NCBI GenBank assembly: GCA_036505875.1
Contig: DASXSR010000051.1
Span: 1 to 48,187 of the forward strand
Reading direction: 5' to 3'
From: Onstottus_A sp036505875
GTDB taxonomy: Bacteria > Acidobacteriota > Blastocatellia > UBA7656
Length of the DNA stretch: 48,187 bases
Shown here one piece after another: positions 32,650-41,154 of this stretch. Numbering within the stretch: position 1 is the stretch's first letter; the number at the start of each line of letters is the position of its first letter. A model generated the notes under the pieces. That model was not told the DNA's origin and made no database searches. It saw only the letters and a program-made list of their open reading frames with translations. Position numbers and translations under genes: made by a program.

Positions 32650-33249
32650 ATGAAAATCTCGGTTATCTGGAATAACGGTCGAAGGTTCGGGTGCGCGGCA
32701 GCTTTGTCGTCGGCCCTGTTTGTTTTGCTGACTGCATGCGGGCGTTCGAATCCTTCCGGTCGAACAGCAGTGATCGAAACGGATTTTGGGACGATTAAGT
32801 TCGAGTTGCTTGACAACGAAGCCCCGAAGACCGCCGAGAACTTTCGGCTGCTTGCCCAGCGAGGTTATTACAACGGCACGATCTTTCACCGAGTGATCAG
32901 CGGTTTTATGATTCAGGGCGGCGACCCGCGTGGCGACGGCACCGGAGGTGAGACTGCAAGCGGCCAGCCGCTCCCAAATGAAATCAACCGAAACTCGCCC
33001 CTCTATCAGGGTGGTACCTACCAGCGTGGACTTGTGGCCATGGCGAACGCCGGTCGTCCTGAGACCGGCAAGAGCCAGTTCTTCATAATGCATCAGAATT
33101 ATCCGTTGCCGCCCAACTACACGATTTTTGGACGAGTCACCGAAGGCATGGATGTGGTCGACAAGATTGCAACGGCGCCCAACACTGGCAGAACCACCAA
33201 CAACCGACCAGTCACTCCTGTCGTTATGAAGAACGTTTCCATCGAATGA
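32650..33249 (+). CDS. Cyclophilin-type peptidyl-prolyl isomerase lipoprotein
   Basis: 199 residues from ATG 32650; earlier codons in this frame overlap the previous gene and are rejected. A signal segment with lipobox LLTAC (around residue 30) suggests membrane anchoring on the periplasmic side. Cyclophilin core complete: FGTIKFELLDNEAPKTAENF, YYNGTIFHRVISGFMIQGGD (active-site Arg), GLVAMANAGRPETGKSQFFI, and YTIFGRVTEGMDVVDKIA. It accelerates cis-trans proline isomerisation during folding of exported proteins. Ribosome site weak; may be read from the upstream promoter. Confidence 0.92.
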   Translation: MKISVIWNNGRRFGCAAALSSALFVLLTACGRSNPSGRTAVIETDFGTIKFELLDNEAPKTAENFRLLAQRGYYNGTIFHRVISGFMIQGGDPRGDGTGGETASGQPLPNEINRNSPLYQGGTYQRGLVAMANAGRPETGKSQFFIMHQNYPLPPNYTIFGRVTEGMDVVDKIATAPNTGRTTNNRPVTPVVMKNVSIE

Positions 33250-33268
33250 TTAAGTCCCAATGAAAGTA

Positions 33269-33297
33269 TTGACTTACCTTAACTGCCTTCCTATAAT
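33269..33297 (+). promoter_or_regulatory. Strong sigma-70-type promoter before the 33388 gene pair
   Basis: TTGACT (33269-33274), a 17-base spacer and perfect TATAAT (33292-33297). It starts 20 bases after the cyclophilin stop and sets transcription near 33304, about 85 bases before the first coding frame of the pair. Confidence 0.78.
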
Positions 33298-33387
33298 CGC
33301 GGGGTAGACGAAGTCGACTCCCCCTCAACCCACTGCCTCCTCCACCGGGAATTCCAGCCTCTGTTCCGCGAAGTCAAAGGTGAGCTG

Positions 33388-33624
33388 TTGCACGAGCAAA
33401 TTGTCAGCTATCTTACGCCAATGCTCGGCGAGGCAACCGCGAGCAATCTGCTGAAGCATTACTGTGCCAAGATGAGATTGTCCGTCGAGGACCTGGCTCC
33501 ACAGCATCTGCCTGACCTGGCGAATTCAATGCGACCGATGCTTGCCGTGTGGCTCGGGTCGGCAGGCGCGATGCGCGTCGCAGAAAACATTACGCAACTT
33601 GCAAGAGGAACCAAAGCAAGATGA
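33388..33624 (+). CDS. Small helical protein of unknown function, coupled to the next gene
   Basis: 78 residues, start TTG 33388 with AAAGGTGA about five bases upstream. Mostly helical: IVSYLTPMLGEATASNLLKH, then LSVEDLAPQHLPDLANSM and a final amphipathic stretch. No family recognised. The reality of the gene is supported by a strong promoter, by the ribosome site, and by the ATGA overlap with the membrane protein gene beginning at 33621. Confidence 0.65.
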   Translation: MHEQIVSYLTPMLGEATASNLLKHYCAKMRLSVEDLAPQHLPDLANSMRPMLAVWLGSAGAMRVAENITQLARGTKAR

Positions 33625-34469
33625 AAGCATTGATAATTTCGCTGATAGCAGCTCCCGCGATCTTCGCACTGGCGACTATCGCAGGCGGGCCTGCGGAAGG
33701 TGACCGGGTAACGTTGGCGCTGTTCGGCGCGACGGTGCTTGTCGAATTAATCGCACTCAGCCGAGTCTTCTCGGCGCGCAAGCTGTTCTCGCCGGCCGAT
33801 CCGGGCTATCTAACCTGGACGCTAGTGGCAGCCTTCTTGCTCGCCAGACTCCTGGGCGAACTGCGACTTGCAACGATCAATTTTCAGCTCGTGCCACGGT
33901 ATTCTGAAGGCGGACCGACGTGGCTGTTCGTCTACGTCATAGTGTTTCGCTACCTGTATACCCTGAGTGATGTGTTCTTCATCGTAGCGCTAACCTCCAC
34001 AATTCGCGCTTACAAGAGCACAGGATTGAAGTTCGAATTGTTAAGACGCGATTACCTCTACATGTCGCTTGTTTGGATCATGCCCATCGTCGCGTTCGTC
34101 TTTCGCTCGAACCTCATCTACTCGAACGCGACAGTTCGAGACGGGTACATCGCGTCGTTTCGGTTAATCACGATCACGGTCGGCGCATTTATCGTGTCAT
34201 TGTGCCTGGTGGTGCGACGGTATATGTCGCAAATGGGCGGCGGCGCAGTTGCTCGCGTATGGAACATGGCAGTGGTCGCGGGAGTGGCTCGCGTTGCGTC
34301 ATTTCTGGCGCTTGCCGTGATGTCGAGCTGGTGGCGAAGCGGCTCTGGCTTCTTTGAACAGTACCTGCTCTGGATTTTCGCCTGGTGCTGGCTTATGGCT
34401 GCGGCTTATCAATTGAAAGTCTTGCCGCACGCGAGCGAGGCTCGCCTGGTCGCAGCAACTGCGGGATAA
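33621..34469 (+). CDS. Polytopic membrane protein of unknown function (about seven helices)
   Basis: 282 residues from ATG 33621, which overlaps the preceding stop (ATGA). Hydrophobic segments at about 3-22, 30-45, 60-80, 92-125, 140-165, 178-202, 218-240 and 250-270, with short polar loops (for example LVPRYSEGGP). The pattern resembles small seven-helix membrane proteins; no motif points to a known class. The reading frame could also start earlier in-frame, but the overlap and AGAGGAA ribosome site favour this codon. It ends just before heptad locus E. Confidence 0.72.
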   Translation: MKALIISLIAAPAIFALATIAGGPAEGDRVTLALFGATVLVELIALSRVFSARKLFSPADPGYLTWTLVAAFLLARLLGELRLATINFQLVPRYSEGGPTWLFVYVIVFRYLYTLSDVFFIVALTSTIRAYKSTGLKFELLRRDYLYMSLVWIMPIVAFVFRSNLIYSNATVRDGYIASFRLITITVGAFIVSLCLVVRRYMSQMGGGAVARVWNMAVVAGVARVASFLALAVMSSWWRSGSGFFEQYLLWIFAWCWLMAAAYQLKVLPHASEARLVAATAG

Positions 34470-34470
34470 G

Positions 34471-34599
34471 ACGTGAAACGTGAAACGTGATGCGTGATGC
34501 GTGAAACGTCAAACGTGATGTGTGATCCGTTGAGTCATGCGTCATGTATCACGCTTCACGTATCACGTATCACGTATCACGTTTCACGCTTCACGTTTT
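34471..34599. repeat. Heptad tandem repeat with inverted arms (locus E)
   Basis: Left arm of ACGTGAA/ACGTGAT/GCGTGAT words (34471-34531) faces a right arm of TCACGTA/TCACGCT-type words (34533-34599), period 7. Largest of the five arrays, with the same words as loci A and C. It lies between the membrane protein and the MFS gene. Confidence 0.85.
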
Positions 34600-34667
34600 C
34601 TTTTTCATTTTGCCTTGCTATCGCCCTTCTGCTACTTTGACCTTAGCGCCGCAATAACAACGCAGCG

Positions 34668-36122
34668 ATGGATATGTCCGATGTTCAGCTCTCGCGCCCC
34701 GACGTCCCAGCCAAGGTGGAAAGTGAAATCGCAGTGCACGAGCCTCTCCCGCGCGATCACGCTCCGTCTGAGCTTGCAACGTCGCTGGCGAGATCGTTGG
34801 TTGCCGTTTTGGTCGGCAGCCTGATATTGCGTCTCGCCGCTCAAACGATGGGCCAAATGACCCAGTTCTATCTGGTCCACATAAGTCGTTCCTACTATCA
34901 CATTTCTCATACGACACGCGGTTATGTTCTTGCGAGCTTCTTCATCACCGAGCTGCTGGGGTCTCTGGTGCTGGGGGCGATGAGCGACCGGTATGGCCGA
35001 AAATTCTTCATCATACTCGGTCCGGTGTTCGGCGCAATCGCGGTCCAGATCACTGCGATGACGACGGTTCTCTGGCTGATCGTGTTCGCTCGACTGCTTG
35101 AGGGCCTTTCGACCGGGAGCTCGATTCCTGCGACGCTAGGCTACATATCAGAAGCGACCGTCGATCGCCCCAATCTTCGCGCGCGAGTGATGGGCCTGTT
35201 CGAGATAACGTTGGTCGGCGGCATCGCGCTGGGCGCGGTGGTTGGCGGTTACTTGTGGAAGTTTTTCGGAACCGCGCGAGCTGTAACGACCCTACCATTG
35301 ATCAGCCCGGCATTCAGCCTCAACGGTTTGATCTATCTGGTCAGCCTCGCAATTTTTGTCTGGGGCTTGAAAGACTTCAACAACCGAGCAGCGGTGCGGG
35401 CCAATGGGAAGAACAAGACCTCACACATCGAGGCCGCGCGCAAAAGACTAAAGCACTATGCTGAAGTCCTCCAATCACCCACGGTGATGATGTTCAGTCC
35501 GGCGTGGCTTTCCGTTTTCTGCATCATCGGAGTGTGGACTAACTTGAGCGTGGGCTTGTTGACCGGCAAGGACCGCATCGGGTCCCAGATGCTGACCGGC
35601 GCAATCACTCCCGTAAAATTCGGCAACGGTCTTGCTGCGCTGGCGGTCTTCTTTGCGCTCGGAGTGCTCGTTTGGAGCTTCGTGCTTGGCCGCTATCGCA
35701 AGACGAGCGTTATGCTGATAAGCACGGGCGCATTGTTTGCTCTGTTACTAACGGTATTTGCACTCAATCATCTGAGCTCGTTCTCTAGTCCCGTCTATTA
35801 CTTATTGGTTGGATCGCTGTTGATTGAGGTGCTCATCTTAAGCGGGTTCACGCCGGCCGCTTTGACTTATCTGGCCGATGTCACCGAAAGCTATCGCGCG
35901 GATCGTGGTTCGATCATGGGATTGTATTCTGTGTTTCTCGGGCTCGGACAACTGCTTGGAACGTCGCTGGGTGGCCCCTTCGCCGATTGGAATGGCGTGG
36001 ACGGTTTGCTTTTGCTGAGCGCAATCTTTGGAATAATCACTACCATCTGTCTTCTGAAGCTTCGAAGACGCGAGTTGGCGCCGGCAAGTTCGACTTCGAC
36101 GGATATCCAAAGTAATGGATAA
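34668..36122 (+). CDS. Major facilitator superfamily transporter
   Basis: 484 residues, twelve predicted helices after a hydrophilic N-terminus of about 40 residues. MFS motif A is present in the loop between helices 2 and 3 (GAMSDRYGRKFF), and a similar GLYSVFLGLGQLLG segment in the second half. The central loop (about 235-270) is basic. Substrate unknown; drug, sugar or metabolite export are all possible. The start at 34668 (ATG) is weakly supported by its ribosome site; another ATG is two codons later. It follows locus E and stands alone. Confidence 0.85.
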   Translation: MDMSDVQLSRPDVPAKVESEIAVHEPLPRDHAPSELATSLARSLVAVLVGSLILRLAAQTMGQMTQFYLVHISRSYYHISHTTRGYVLASFFITELLGSLVLGAMSDRYGRKFFIILGPVFGAIAVQITAMTTVLWLIVFARLLEGLSTGSSIPATLGYISEATVDRPNLRARVMGLFEITLVGGIALGAVVGGYLWKFFGTARAVTTLPLISPAFSLNGLIYLVSLAIFVWGLKDFNNRAAVRANGKNKTSHIEAARKRLKHYAEVLQSPTVMMFSPAWLSVFCIIGVWTNLSVGLLTGKDRIGSQMLTGAITPVKFGNGLAALAVFFALGVLVWSFVLGRYRKTSVMLISTGALFALLLTVFALNHLSSFSSPVYYLLVGSLLIEVLILSGFTPAALTYLADVTESYRADRGSIMGLYSVFLGLGQLLGTSLGGPFADWNGVDGLLLLSAIFGIITTICLLKLRRRELAPASSTSTDIQSNG

Positions 36123-36700
36123 TTTCCAAAAATTTGAAAGAATCGCCACCATAGAAACCATCTGGCGCGACGTGAGATGCTTTCTAAGTTAAACAGCCGG
36201 AAACGTTAGCGGAATCGCGCTAGTGCTCTAACGTTGGGTATATGACTTGCCTCAAATCCCTGATTGAAGTAGGATGGTTCGGACCAGCAATCGCTGGGCG
36301 CAGGACACATCAGCAGGACGCGCGAGAGTTAGAAAGAACTAAAAGCTTCTTTGCAGTATGTATAATATGAATCACTTGATTCAGGCGTCTCTTCCGGAGT
36401 TAGATTCAGGACAAAAAAGCGGAGTCGGGTTGCTGTTTCACCTGCTTTGCAGTGAATCGCCTTGCAATCATTAGATCACCAGGTATTCTCCCGGTAGGCA
36501 CATACCGTGGAAAGGACGATACTCAGATGGCAGAACACGGAAACCTAGCGACGTCGAATGCGCGAAGCTTTCTGCGTACTGACCATCACAATCATCTGCC
36601 GGCCAGCCGCTCAAAGGCCGGCGTGTTCCAGCGGCTTACCCAGTCTAGCCCGTGTTTCTTTGGATGCTGAGGTTTGCTGCTTAACTCTTAGGAGGAATAA
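36123..36700. other. Long intergenic/leader region before the first receptor gene
   Basis: 578 bases without a credible gene; a 72-codon frame at 36452 has no ribosome site. A promoter-like TATAAT is at 36361, so the receptor message would carry a leader of over 300 bases. A hairpin such as GCCGG...CCGGC near 36600 is possible. I compared the leader by eye with cobalamin and c-di-GMP riboswitch cores and saw no match. Confidence 0.5.
36361..36383 (+). promoter_or_regulatory. TATAAT with adjacent palindrome (candidate promoter/operator)
   Basis: TATAAT at 36361-36366 is followed at once by the perfect palindrome TGAATCA-CT-TGATTCA (36368-36383), which would cover the transcription start, a typical place for a repressor site. 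No good -35 is seen at the correct distance, so the promoter call is tentative. Confidence 0.45.
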
Positions 36701-39700
36701 ATGAAAGTGAAAGGAAGGATATTAAGGGAGGCCTTTGCAGGCTTTCTTGCAGTTCTCTTGGTCTTGTCATTGGGTCTGGCGTCGGCTTTCGCTCAAACCG
36801 AGACCGGCCAGATCACGGTGAAGATAACCGATCAGACGGGAGCCGTGGTTCCTGGAGCGACCGTGAGCGTCAAGTCGGTTGAAAAGGGAACAACCCTCGC
36901 ACCTGTCACAACCAGCAGTGAGGGGACCGCGACCATCACCAATCTGCAACCGGGGCTGTACGAGATAACGGTGACCCAAAGCGGATTCGCGCCTTCAACC
37001 CAGCGAGCACAGGTAACAGTTGGCGCGAAGCTTTCGGTTGATATCTCTATTTCTCCGCAGGCGAAGGCTGAGAGCGTTACCATTGTCGCTGGCGAATCCG
37101 GTGTGGAAATCAACACCCAGACGCAAGAGCTGTCCAATGTCGTATCGGGTAAACAGATCACCGAGCTGCCAACGCTTACCCGAAATCCGTACGACCTGGT
37201 CGGAATATCGGGGAACGTTGCGCCCGATCTTGGAGGCGGACGGGGTACTGGCTTTGCCATCAACGGTCAACGCTCGGCGAGCACGGAGATTCTGCTTGAC
37301 GGCGGCGAAAACGTAGACGCATTCGTGGCCGCCGTTGGGGAAAGCGTGCCGCTCGATGCGGTTCAAGAGTTCCGCGTCATTACCAGCAACTTCTCGGCAG
37401 AATACGGACGCGCTTCTGGCGGGGTCGTTAACCTTGCTACCAAAGCCGGGTCCAATAGCTTTCACGGGTCGCTTTACGAGTTCAATCGTATCTCGGCGTT
37501 GGCTTCTAACGATTTCGACAACAATGCCACCGGAATTCCTAAGGCTGTATTCGTTCGGAATCAGTTCGGTTACTCGGTGGGTGGCCGGGTCATCAAGGAC
37601 AAGCTATTCTTCTTCAGCAGCACCGAGTGGACTCGCGTTCGCAGCAGCGGAGAAGTGATCAGCCTTGTTCCGACTCCGCAACTGCTCGCTGCCTCGAATT
37701 CAAGAACGCAAGCTTTCTTCGCCCATTTTCCGCTTGTGACTCCGATCAACGGAGCAGTCCACACCGTTTCTGACACGCTAAGGAATTTCGGCTTAAGCGC
37801 GACAGGAGCTTTCGGAAGCCTGCCTGGGAACCTCCCGGCATTTGGCGAGGTTCGAGCCACCAGGGCGACAGATTTCGGCGCTGGCACACCGCAAAACGAT
37901 TGGCAGACCGTCAATCGCCTTGACCTCAACTTGAGCGACAAGACGCAAATCTATGTCCGCGGCGTCTACGAGCAAGGATCGACTCCCCTTGGCACGATCA
38001 GCTTCAGCCCGTACCAGGGATTCAACACCGGTCAGACGGTCTTTGACCAAAGCTACCTGGGAAGCGTTACGCATACCTTCTCACCGACGCTTACTTCCCA
38101 AAGCAAGGTGGTCTTCAATCGCCTCAGAAACGGTGACCAGCCGCTCGGTGAGCAACCTCTCAGTCCGGCTCTGTATTTTACCGACGCAGGCGTGCTTTCG
38201 GCGTTCGGTAAGTTTTTCAGATTCCCGGGCTACCTGCCCACCAGTCCTGGCAACGGCATTCCATTCGGCGGTCCGCAAAACTTCCTGCAAGCCTTTCAGG
38301 ATATGAGTTGGACCCACGGGACCCATACATTCCGATTTGGCGGTCAGTACGTTAACATCCGCGACAACCGCACGTTCGGAGCGTACCAGTATGCTTCGGC
38401 AGTTCTGGGAACTAATGCCAGCACGGCACTGAACAACTTCGTGCTGGGCAATCTGCGAAGGTTTACCGTGGCTGCGTTTCCGCAAGGGAAATTCCCCTGC
38501 CACAACGACGTAAACACGGGCGCGACAATCGTCACACCTGCCTGTCAAGTGACGACGCCGCTCACATTACCAAACCTCAGCCGCAGCAACCGCTATCACG
38601 AGTGGGCTGCTTACTTCAACGATTCTTGGAAGGTGAAGCCGAGGCTCACTCTGAATCTCGGATTGCGGTACGAGTACTACGGCACTCAGCACAACGCAAG
38701 GCAGGAGCTTGACTCCAACTTCTATTTTGGAAGTGGGTCTAACCGATTCGAGCAGATTGCCAACGGCCAGATTCTGCTGGCTAAGAATAGCCCGATCGGC
38801 AAGCTCTGGAAGCCCGACAAGAACAACTTCGCTCCGCGACTCGGGTTCGCGTGGGACATCTTTGGTAACGGCAAGACGAGCTTGCGCGGCGGCTACGGCA
38901 TAGCCTACGAGCGCAACTTTGGCAACGTCACATTCAACGTGATTCAGAACCCACCCAATAACGCGACCTTTCAGTTCAATGCGGGCTCTGACGTTGCGAC
39001 CCTTCCCATCACTCTTGACAACCTCGGGCCGCTAGCCGGCAGCGGAGTGACCAAGATTTTCTCACGAGTGAGCTTGCGCGCTGTCGATCCGAACATCAGG
39101 AACGCCTATGCCCACTTCTGGAGCGCGTCTTTTGAGCGCCAGGTCCTCGGCAACTCGGTTGTTTCGATTCAGTATTCGGGCTCGGCAGGCCGTAACCTCT
39201 ACTCGATTGCGAACATTAACCGTAACGGCACGGAAAATGTTTATCTGCACAAAGGGCCCACGACCGATCTCTTCGGAGATGGGACACAGGTCGGGATCGG
39301 TCGCCTCAACAACAATGGGGCTGCCGCCATCAACTTCCGAGGAAGCGACGGCCGGTCTAACTACAACGCGATGATCCTGTCGTTCGACACCACCAGGCTG
39401 CGGAATTGGGGTCTTCGCGCGGGAGTCAGGTACACCTACGCAGTCAACAAGGATAACCTAAGCTCGACGTTCAGCGAGTTTGGGAACAACTTCAACCTGG
39501 GCTATCTCGATCCGTTTAACCCGAACCTGGATTATGGTTTTTCGGATAACGACATAAGGCACAGGTTCGTAGCGAACTTCACCTGGGAGATTCCGGCGCC
39601 TAAGTCTGCAAACGGATGGGTCAAGCAGGTAGTCGGCGGATGGGAGTTCAGCGGCATATACACAGCGAGAAGCGGAGCGCCCTTCTCCGTCTTCGACTGC

Positions 39701-40129
39701 ACGTTCGCGTTCGGGGCTTGCAGCCGCGCAATACTGAGTGGTCCTGTGAACTTCAGGGGAAGCATCAATCACGACTCGGTTGGCGTTGCTGATACTCCGA
39801 ACCGCTACAAGTTTATTGACCTTGGCGGACTGACACCCGGTGAATTCCGGGACATAAATGGACTGGCTGAGTTCCCACCGTTCCCAGCCAACATGAGCAA
39901 GCGCAGCGCATTCCGCGGCCCGGGCGTCTGGAATCTCGATGCTGCCCTGTTCAAGAACTTCCACATAACTGAGCAGAAGCGAATACAGTTGCGGCTTGAG
40001 ACGTACAACGTCTTAAACCACGCCAACCTGTTCGCCTTGACTGGTGAGGCGGAGGTCAACACCGGATACGTGCCGGCGTCGTTCTTTGGACGTCGCAACG
40101 TCCAAATCGCCGCCAAGTTCATCTTCTAA
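36701..40129 (+). CDS. Oar-like/TonB-dependent-receptor-type outer-membrane protein
   Basis: 1142 residues. AGGAGG precedes ATG 36701. Signal peptide 1-32, then a carboxypeptidase-regulatory-like domain (about 33-130; QITVKITDQTGAVVPGATVS, ATITNLQPGLYEITVTQSG), a plug domain (about 150-250; FAINGQRSASTEILLDGGEN, EFRVITSNFSAEYGRASGGV), and a long beta-barrel ending in an aromatic residue (AAKFIF), as outer-membrane barrels do. Such proteins import large ligands or act in surface attachment. No TonB box is obvious by eye. The substrate cannot be read off; the neighbouring exported-protein genes may share its role. Ends at an intrinsic terminator. Confidence 0.93.
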   Translation: MKVKGRILREAFAGFLAVLLVLSLGLASAFAQTETGQITVKITDQTGAVVPGATVSVKSVEKGTTLAPVTTSSEGTATITNLQPGLYEITVTQSGFAPSTQRAQVTVGAKLSVDISISPQAKAESVTIVAGESGVEINTQTQELSNVVSGKQITELPTLTRNPYDLVGISGNVAPDLGGGRGTGFAINGQRSASTEILLDGGENVDAFVAAVGESVPLDAVQEFRVITSNFSAEYGRASGGVVNLATKAGSNSFHGSLYEFNRISALASNDFDNNATGIPKAVFVRNQFGYSVGGRVIKDKLFFFSSTEWTRVRSSGEVISLVPTPQLLAASNSRTQAFFAHFPLVTPINGAVHTVSDTLRNFGLSATGAFGSLPGNLPAFGEVRATRATDFGAGTPQNDWQTVNRLDLNLSDKTQIYVRGVYEQGSTPLGTISFSPYQGFNTGQTVFDQSYLGSVTHTFSPTLTSQSKVVFNRLRNGDQPLGEQPLSPALYFTDAGVLSAFGKFFRFPGYLPTSPGNGIPFGGPQNFLQAFQDMSWTHGTHTFRFGGQYVNIRDNRTFGAYQYASAVLGTNASTALNNFVLGNLRRFTVAAFPQGKFPCHNDVNTGATIVTPACQVTTPLTLPNLSRSNRYHEWAAYFNDSWKVKPRLTLNLGLRYEYYGTQHNARQELDSNFYFGSGSNRFEQIANGQILLAKNSPIGKLWKPDKNNFAPRLGFAWDIFGNGKTSLRGGYGIAYERNFGNVTFNVIQNPPNNATFQFNAGSDVATLPITLDNLGPLAGSGVTKIFSRVSLRAVDPNIRNAYAHFWSASFERQVLGNSVVSIQYSGSAGRNLYSIANINRNGTENVYLHKGPTTDLFGDGTQVGIGRLNNNGAAAINFRGSDGRSNYNAMILSFDTTRLRNWGLRAGVRYTYAVNKDNLSSTFSEFGNNFNLGYLDPFNPNLDYGFSDNDIRHRFVANFTWEIPAPKSANGWVKQVVGGWEFSGIYTARSGAPFSVFDCTFAFGACSRAILSGPVNFRGSINHDSVGVADTPNRYKFIDLGGLTPGEFRDINGLAEFPPFPANMSKRSAFRGPGVWNLDAALFKNFHITEQKRIQLRLETYNVLNHANLFALTGEAEVNTGYVPASFFGRRNVQIAAKFIF

Positions 40130-40154
40130 CTTCCAGTCTTTTGGAAGTCAGCTT

Positions 40155-40180
40155 GGGGAGCCGATCCGGCTCCCCTTTTC
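40155..40180 (+). terminator. Intrinsic terminator of the first receptor gene
   Basis: GGGGAGCCG (40155-40163) pairs perfectly with CGGCTCCCC (40167-40175) around a three-base loop, followed by TTTTC and a pyrimidine-rich run. Position 26 bases after the stop fits. Confidence 0.9.
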
Positions 40181-40263
40181 TCTTTCCTTTTCTCGTTGTC
40201 GGTGTCCTCAAGTATGTCGAGGCTTCTGTCGGCCGATGATCAGACTGCATCCGTTCATCGCCT

Positions 40264-40293
40264 TTGATTGCCGAAGCGTATTCTTGATAAGAT
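40264..40293 (+). promoter_or_regulatory. Candidate promoter of the LolA-like gene
   Basis: TTGATT (40264-40269), an 18-base spacer and TAAGAT (40288-40293), ahead of the ATG at 40340. Moderate matches only. Confidence 0.4.
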
Positions 40294-40339
40294 ATTGTTC
40301 CTTCAAAATCATTCTCAATCCGATTGCAGAGGTGAGCTT

Positions 40340-41140
40340 ATGCAAAGACTGATGCTATCTTTGTCAATGCTGACGGTGCTCGCGATTTCAGGCCGTGGAC
40401 TTGCCGTTGATGATAAAGACAAACTGAGCGGAGCCGAAATCGTCAACAAGCACCTGGCGGCCGTAGGAGGCAAGCAGGCGCTGGCCAAGATCAAATCGCG
40501 CGTGGCGATTGGAAACGCGACCAAAGACAGCGATCCCGCTGCGCCGATGGCAGTTATGTCGGAAGCGCCGAATCGAGTATCGGCGATCTATCAATTTCAA
40601 GGCTTCAACTGGCAGCTCACCTATGACGGCGCCAAATCAATCGTTCGACCGGTCCTGGGCAGAGTCAATGCGCCGGTAATGCAAAAGTACGAGGAAATGC
40701 TGGCTACGGGCACGATGTTCAACAGCATTTCGCTTTACAACGTGCTTGCTCAGGGCGACTCCGACAACGCGAAGTTTGAAGCCAAAGGAATGAAGAAAGT
40801 CAAAGGTCGTCCCGCTTACGCTGTTGAGATGAGGCGCGGCAAAGATAAAACACTGCTCTACTTTGACGCAGAAACTTTCATGTGGCTGCGCACTGATTAC
40901 GGCAGTGTCAGTTTCACCAAGGGAGCGACTACCTTGGTGGGGAATAAAGACCAGGAAATCAACTATGACTTCTACGTCGAGACTTCGGACTTCAAGGAAG
41001 TTGATGGAGTGAAGCTGCCATTCAGATTCGAGATTGTGGCGACAACTCCCATCCTCAAGCAGAAGAACGTCGGCACAATCGTCGCAACGATCAGCGAATA
41101 TCGCCACAATATCGCAATCGATCCCAAGATGTTTCAGTAA
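40340..41140 (+). CDS. Periplasmic LolA-like outer-membrane lipoprotein-sorting-fold protein
   Basis: 266 residues from ATG 40340 with GAGGTGA upstream; the longer frame lacks support. Signal peptide 1-22, then SGAEIVNKHLAAVGGKQALA, a frequent opening in acidobacterial LolA/LppX-like proteins, and a half-barrel pattern: FQGFNWQLTYDGAKSIVRPV, GRPAYAVEMRRGKDKTLLYF, TFMWLRTDY, DFKEVDGVKLPFRFEI. It probably carries a hydrophobic ligand in the periplasm. It opens a tight three-gene group (14 and 3 bases apart) between two receptor genes. Confidence 0.78.
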   Translation: MQRLMLSLSMLTVLAISGRGLAVDDKDKLSGAEIVNKHLAAVGGKQALAKIKSRVAIGNATKDSDPAAPMAVMSEAPNRVSAIYQFQGFNWQLTYDGAKSIVRPVLGRVNAPVMQKYEEMLATGTMFNSISLYNVLAQGDSDNAKFEAKGMKKVKGRPAYAVEMRRGKDKTLLYFDAETFMWLRTDYGSVSFTKGATTLVGNKDQEINYDFYVETSDFKEVDGVKLPFRFEIVATTPILKQKNVGTIVATISEYRHNIAIDPKMFQ

Positions 41141-41154
41141 TCGATGTGATTCCC

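Noticed and set aside
36123..36700. Riboswitch in the receptor leader
   Set aside because: By-eye comparison with cobalamin and c-di-GMP riboswitch cores gave no match; a covariance-model search would settle it.
39458..39964. Minus-strand open frame within the first receptor gene
   Set aside because: Lies wholly opposite the conserved barrel region, with no ribosome site or domain.
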